A stretch of 7,958 nt of DNA from Planctomycetota bacterium (GTDB lineage: Bacteria > Planctomycetota > PUPC01 > DSUN01): the NCBI GenBank assembly GCA_016872875.1, contig VGYW01000381.1, forward strand, positions 1-7,958, written 5' to 3'. Below, in pieces: positions 5,096 through 7,958 of the stretch (positions are counted from its first letter, which is position 1; every line of letters starts with the position of its first letter). A program made the position numbers and the translations under genes. The notes below the pieces were generated by a model, which worked only from the letters and a program-made list of their open reading frames with translations, did no database searches and was not told the DNA's origin.

Positions 5096-7632
5096 TGCGG
5101 CACCGTCACCACCACATTCGCCGTCGCGGTGTTGCCGCTCGCGTCGGTGGCCTGAATTGTGATCGTGTAGACGCGGCCTGAGCCCTTACCCGAGCGCTCG
5201 GCCCGGAGCTTGAGCGAGTGCTCGACCGTGATGGCCCAATCGGGCGCAGTATCGCCATCGCCCAGGCCGTTGACAGGCTCATTGCTCGCCACGCCCACGA
5301 TCTTCCACGAGGGCGCAGCGTCGCAGATGTCGCCCACCACCGCACCGACGGCGACGTCCGCCATCTTGTGGTTTGGCGGCCAGAGCACGTTCGGCGTCGC
5401 CCACGCGCTCTCGATGACCGGCGCCGTCGTGTCCCGCACCGTCACGGTGAACGACCTCACCGTCTGGTTGCCCGAATCATCGGTCGCCGTGCAAGTCACA
5501 GTCGTCACGCCGAGTGGGAACACGCTGCCCGAAGGCGGCACGCACATCACATCCACCTCGGCATCGCAAATGTCGGCGGCGATGCATTCCCACTCCACCC
5601 GCGTCCCATCCCCGGTTGCCTGCTCGACCACGATGGGGGAGGGCACGACCAGCTCCGGCGGCGTCTTGTCCTCCACAGTGATGTCCACCGTATCCGGGTC
5701 GGAGTCCGCCTGGCCGTCGTTGACCACGAGGGTGACGGTGGTGGTGCCGAGGGGCAAAGTGACCGTGGGCCTGACGCCGGTGGCCGAGCCGCCAGGCCAA
5801 GTCCACTGATAGGTCAGCGGATCGCCGTCGGGGTCGGACGAGCCAGAGCCGTAGAGCGTCACCTGCGTGCCCGCGGCGGAAGTCTGCTCGACGGTCTGGT
5901 CGGGGCCGGCGTTGGCGATGGGCGCGGTGTTGGGGACCTTGAACCACGCCGGGTGTCTGCAAGGCCCTCCGATGTTCGCTGTAACGTTTGTCTTGCCAGT
6001 CCCCTCCCTTGACACCGTGTAGATGTGATATTCTCCAGCCTCGTTCGAGGCGAAGCAGAAACGTGTACCGTCCGGGCTCCAGGCGAGCGCGCGAACGAGC
6101 CATGCGTCAGCCCCTGACATTGGGGTGAGGTAACGCAGGTTGGCTCCCACCGCATCCATGATTCCCACCACGCCTCCCATCAGGGGGCTGTAAGTTTGCT
6201 GAGACGGGTTCCAGAAGCTAAAGGCTATCGTCTGCATGTCCGGGGACCACGCGAACGCGCCGCCTTGGGTCAGGCCGCTTTGGCAGACGACGCGTTTGTT
6301 GCTGCCGTCGGGGTTCATAATCATGAATGTGGCCGGGGTGTTGCAGTCCGCGCTGCGGGAGAACACGATCGCGGCTGCGTCAGGCCGCCAGCAGGCATAT
6401 ATCTCCATTGGAGACGAGGAGGAGATCGCCTGGAGCCCCGTCCCATCAGGGTTTACTCGGTAGGTGCCGAACCACCCGTTCCGGTTGGAAAGGTCTGAGC
6501 TGAAGGTTACCTTGTCGCCCGCCGGGGACCACATCGGTCCCTCATCGTTCCAGCCATCAGCCGCCAGTATTTCAGTGACCTCTCCTTCCAGCGTGGCGAC
6601 CTGAATGACCTTGCCGGGAGAGCCAAGCCGGTAGCGCGAGACGGCGATCGTGCGCGAGTCGGGGGACCAGGCGATCGGAAAGGCCCAGTCCGACATGACG
6701 GTGCGTCCGTCCGTAGTGATCTTCGTCAAGCCGCTTCCATCAGGACGCATGACCCAAATGTCCTGCCTTCCATCCCTATTGGAGACGAAGGCTATCCATC
6801 TGCCATCGGGCGATGGTGTTGGTGCTTTGTCTTCGGCCGGATTCTGTGTCAGATTAAGAAGCCCGGTGCCATCGGGATTCATGATGCATATTTCGCGACT
6901 CCCAACCTCGCCCCGTTCAAAGACGATTTTTCCCGCCGAAGGCTCTGGTGGGCCTGGCGGAGGTTCGACTGCGATGCCGGTCACACGAACCGCATCGTAC
7001 CACACGGTTCCTGACATTCCCACAAGGTTCAGGTACGTCAGTGTGTCTTCGTAGGGTAGAGCATCAAGAGTTACGCTGGTTTCGTAAGCCCCATTGACCC
7101 AACAGGTCCACCTCGCCTCCGAGGCCGAGGGTCTCTCGTAGCGGATTTTCACGAGATACCAGGTGAAGGGCTGGTATGTGCAGAGCGCGCCTCCGGCCCC
7201 GTAGATTGTGCCGTTCTTGTGGAATGCCATGAGCCACCTTCCAAGACCGTCATACGTCCCCGGCACGCTCATATCCCAGTTGCAGATCACCGCCCTGTAC
7301 TGGTGACCGGTGTCTGGAATGAACTCGTTGCCAGTGCGCACCGCGACCTCTATCTCGTATGGTGCCTGGGCTCCGAGGGGGTGGAACGCATGGGTGGACC
7401 AGGCCGCACCCGGTATGCCGTAGAGCCGGAAGGCCTGGGTCCCTTGATAGGAGACGCTGTTGTCAATGTAGCCGTTGGAGTTGCCTGATGCAATCCAGGA
7501 GGACGGCCAAGCGCCGGGTTGGTACGACTCAAAATCGTCCACGAATCCGGCGCCAAACGCTGAATTCGCCAGAAGAAGGGCAAGGGCAGCAGATCGCGCT
7601 ATCACCGACCGTTGCCAAAGAGGGAGGTCCAT
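5080..7632 (-). CDS. exported protein with TolB/PD40-type propeller and PKD/HYR modules
   Basis: The function is not known. From the ATG at 7632 the protein has 850 residues. A signal peptide (about 1-27, hydrophobic AALALLLANSAFG) leads into a Trp/Tyr-rich beta-sandwich-like domain (29-220, from VDDFESYQPGAWPSSW to WYDAVRVTGI) resembling concanavalin-like folds. A Pro-rich linker (222-232) follows. A TolB/PD40 propeller (234-565) has six motifs of the W-S-P-D-G type near residues 273, 322, 368, 415, 462 and 518, mostly 46-47 apart, with repeated MNPDG turns. A PKD domain (571-653) is followed by a HYR domain (656-733) and a second HYR-like module (736-846) with LWPPNHKM at 750-757. Both HYR modules carry DICDA. 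No sorting signal or membrane anchor is seen at the C-terminus (HDRKK), so secretion to periplasm, surface or medium is possible. The open frame extends to a GTG at 7668, but the perfect AGGAGG favours the ATG. No enzyme active site was recognised; a binding or adhesion role is inferred. Confidence 0.88.
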   Translation of the reverse strand: MDLPLWQRSVIARSAALALLLANSAFGAGFVDDFESYQPGAWPSSWIASGNSNGYIDNSVSYQGTQAFRLYGIPGAAWSTHAFHPLGAQAPYEIEVAVRTGNEFIPDTGHQYRAVICNWDMSVPGTYDGLGRWLMAFHKNGTIYGAGGALCTYQPFTWYLVKIRYERPSASEARWTCWVNGAYETSVTLDALPYEDTLTYLNLVGMSGTVWYDAVRVTGIAVEPPPGPPEPSAGKIVFERGEVGSREICIMNPDGTGLLNLTQNPAEDKAPTPSPDGRWIAFVSNRDGRQDIWVMRPDGSGLTKITTDGRTVMSDWAFPIAWSPDSRTIAVSRYRLGSPGKVIQVATLEGEVTEILAADGWNDEGPMWSPAGDKVTFSSDLSNRNGWFGTYRVNPDGTGLQAISSSSPMEIYACWRPDAAAIVFSRSADCNTPATFMIMNPDGSNKRVVCQSGLTQGGAFAWSPDMQTIAFSFWNPSQQTYSPLMGGVVGIMDAVGANLRYLTPMSGADAWLVRALAWSPDGTRFCFASNEAGEYHIYTVSREGTGKTNVTANIGGPCRHPAWFKVPNTAPIANAGPDQTVEQTSAAGTQVTLYGSGSSDPDGDPLTYQWTWPGGSATGVRPTVTLPLGTTTVTLVVNDGQADSDPDTVDITVEDKTPPELVVPSPIVVEQATGDGTRVEWECIAADICDAEVDVMCVPPSGSVFPLGVTTVTCTATDDSGNQTVRSFTVTVRDTTAPVIESAWATPNVLWPPNHKMADVAVGAVVGDICDAAPSWKIVGVASNEPVNGLGDGDTAPDWAITVEHSLKLRAERSGKGSGRVYTITIQATDASGNTATANVVVTVPHDRKK

Positions 7633-7638
7633 TGTCGT

Positions 7639-7644
7639 CCTCCT
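7639..7644 (-). promoter_or_regulatory. perfect Shine-Dalgarno site deciding the start of the minus-strand gene
   Basis: On the minus strand AGGAGG is followed by a six-base spacer and ATG at 7632-7630. The upstream in-frame GTG (7668) has nothing comparable, and starting there would place twelve charged residues before the signal peptide. Confidence 0.85.
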
Positions 7645-7769
7645 TTCGCCAGGATGCTCCGCGGTCACTGTTCAGGGCCGAAGGGGCACCACAAGCCGGT
7701 TGGAGAGAAGCCGAGTTGAGTGGAAGGGGTCCCCATGCCGCCCGCGAGCGGGTTATGTGGACAGGGGCA

Positions 7770-7797
7770 ATTATAGCCCCCCCCTACACCATGTCAA
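7770..7797 (-). promoter_or_regulatory. consensus sigma70-type promoter with a G8 spacer tract
   Basis: On the minus strand TTGACA (7797-7792) and TATAAT (7775-7770) are both perfect matches to the housekeeping consensus, separated by 16 bases. The spacer contains eight consecutive G (7784-7777). Transcription would begin near 7763 and give a leader of about 130 bases before the ATG at 7632. In such GC-rich DNA two perfect hexamers at near-ideal spacing are unlikely by chance. Whether this organism's main sigma factor uses the same consensus is assumed. Confidence 0.8.
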
Positions 7798-7879
7798 GCG
7801 CAGATTTCGCTCCGGGTGGCTCATGTCTCTGTTTTCCGATTCCCCTGCCCCACATTCCCCTGTCGTTCTGCTGCTGTTA

Positions 7880-7948
7880 TCCGCGGCGAGCCGCGGAATC
7901 CGCGGTCGAGTCGCTCTTCCGGGGCGCAGGGGGAGGGTCCAACCGCGG
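7880..7948 (+). repeat. cluster of CCGCGG words with a hairpin
   Basis: CCGCGG occurs at 7881, 7891, 7900 and 7943. The first two form a perfect inverted repeat (TCCGCGG at 7880-7886, CCGCGGA at 7891-7897) with a four-base loop CGAG. The window ends in similar sequence, so the element probably continues beyond it. Confidence 0.5.
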
Positions 7949-7958
7949 ATTGCGCGGA

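Larger units (their letters stand above)
7633..7958. other. upstream region of the minus-strand gene
   Basis: No gene is visible in these 326 bases. It holds the ribosome site, a 5' leader of about 130 bases, a consensus promoter at 7770-7797 and, at the far end, a cluster of CCGCGG words. The stretch 7800-7870 shows nothing recognisable. Confidence 0.6.

Noticed and set aside
5218..6012. 264-codon open frame on the + strand within the exported-protein gene
   Set aside because: It is Arg/His-rich with no motif. The minus-strand frame encodes clear PKD and HYR modules over the same bases.
7633..7668. GTG at 7668 as start of the exported protein
   Set aside because: The ATG at 7632 has a perfect AGGAGG at ideal distance and yields a proper signal peptide. 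The extra twelve residues would be encoded over the ribosome site itself.

Overview
The window is a 7,958-base piece of a GC-rich bacterial chromosome. Four housekeeping-type genes lie on the + strand (171-4733). One large gene for an exported multidomain protein lies on the - strand (5080-7632) and converges on them. There is no rRNA, tRNA, transposase, phage gene or CRISPR array. The lineage cannot be fixed from the sequence alone. The exported protein (beta-propeller plus PKD/HYR modules with an LWPPNHKM motif) and the many intergenic palindromic repeats suggest an uncultured member of the Planctomycetota or a related phylum. That is an inference and is weakly held.

Layout. Positions 1-17 may be the last codons of an upstream gene; frr is the guess from gene order. 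A palindromic repeat (71-129) follows. Next come uppS (171-905, undecaprenyl diphosphate synthase) and cdsA (923-1780, CDP-diacylglycerol synthase), 17 bases apart. A 140-base gap holds the first copy of a repeat built from 8-base GGATGRRT-like units. phoH (1922-2866, PhoH-family ATPase) follows, then a 229-base gap filled by two palindromic structures. A PgpH-like 7TM-HD phosphodiesterase gene (3096-4733) comes next; its protein lacks the usual extracellular domain. The 346-base convergent gap holds 9-base AAAGGGACC repeats as inverted arms, several hairpins, a second copy of the GGATG repeat (75 of 78 bases identical to the first) and a GC-rich hairpin that could end the minus-strand transcript. 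The minus-strand gene encodes a signal peptide, a beta-sandwich-like domain, a six-bladed TolB/PD40-type propeller, a PKD domain and two HYR-like modules. Upstream of it is a perfect-consensus sigma70-type promoter whose spacer contains a run of eight G.

How the genes fit together. UppS and CdsA supply the lipid carrier for peptidoglycan and the activated phospholipid precursor. PhoH and the 7TM-HD protein are frequent neighbours in bacteria (usually phoH-pgpH-ybeY) and point to RNA handling and probably cyclic-di-AMP turnover. The whole + strand block is thus cell-envelope and core physiology. The minus-strand gene is unrelated and looks like accessory cell-surface or secreted material.

The most unusual content is non-coding. 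Every gene junction carries a palindromic element, drawn from at least four sequence families, and one family recurs nearly unchanged about 3 kb apart. The other notable points are the G-tract promoter and the minimal PgpH-like protein.
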